Shown here: piece by piece, positions 6,999 to 7,041 of the stretch
Position numbering within the stretch: position 1 is the stretch's first letter
Layout: each line of letters opens with the position of its first letter
Source: UBA6136 sp964344495
Lineage (GTDB): Bacteria > Pseudomonadota > Gammaproteobacteria > Methylococcales > Methylococcaceae
DNA length: 7,041 nucleotides
NCBI GenBank assembly: GCA_964344495.1
Contig: CAYFNI010000108.1
Span: 1 to 7,041, forward strand
Reading direction: 5' to 3'
The notes under the pieces: model-generated
Databases searched by the model: none
The model's input: only the letters and a program-made list of their open reading frames with translations
What the model was told of the DNA's origin: nothing
Translations under genes and position numbers: made by a program

Positions 6999-7005
6999 CT
7001 CCCCC
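6999..7005 (-). promoter_or_regulatory. Shine-Dalgarno for the LysM gene
   Basis: GGGGGAG on the minus strand is the only purine-rich ribosome-binding candidate upstream of the LysM gene. Its spacing is short for the TTG start (4 nt) and long for the ATG start (13 nt), so it does not settle the start. Confidence 0.5.
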
Positions 7006-7041
7006 GGATGTCGAGATTCGGGTCAACAAGTTTCGGATACC

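Overview
The window looks like a chromosomal segment of a moderately GC-rich gammaproteobacterium. The evidence is the gene block LysM protein - dprA - smg - topA and the close similarity of the Smg, IspB and TopA proteins to their gammaproteobacterial relatives. The genus cannot be named from sequence reading alone. All recognisable genes lie on the minus strand, so transcription runs from high to low coordinates.

From right to left: (1) 5924-6985 encodes an exported protein with one LysM domain. (2) dprA (4806-5927) overlaps its stop codon (GTGA overlap) and encodes the RecA loader that handles incoming single-stranded DNA. (3) smg (4300-4767, DUF494) follows after 38 bp. (4) topA (1928-4243) follows after 56 bp and encodes topoisomerase I with four C-terminal C4 zinc modules. 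Spacing and orientation suggest these four are co-transcribed. (5) An 81-130 bp gap carries a good sigma70-type promoter, with its -35 hexamer in the centre of an imperfect inverted repeat, in front of ispB (803-1798), a long-chain polyprenyl diphosphate synthase for the ubiquinone side chain. (6) A self-contained tRNA-Pro(CGG) gene (603-679) has its own promoter (733-761), a 5' leader hairpin and a rho-independent terminator (561-586).

Left of the tRNA 3' end the composition changes to visibly more AT-rich DNA. It holds a perfect 8-bp inverted repeat (523-546) and a partial, unrecognised membrane-protein gene (1-408) that runs off the window edge. The change at a tRNA 3' end fits the edge of an integrated element, but no integrase or att duplication lies in the window, so this is an inference.

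The right-hand 6.4 kb is ordinary housekeeping sequence. I see no clear new biological system. The parts most worth a second look are the AT-rich left end, the 523-546 repeat and the repeat around the ispB -35.
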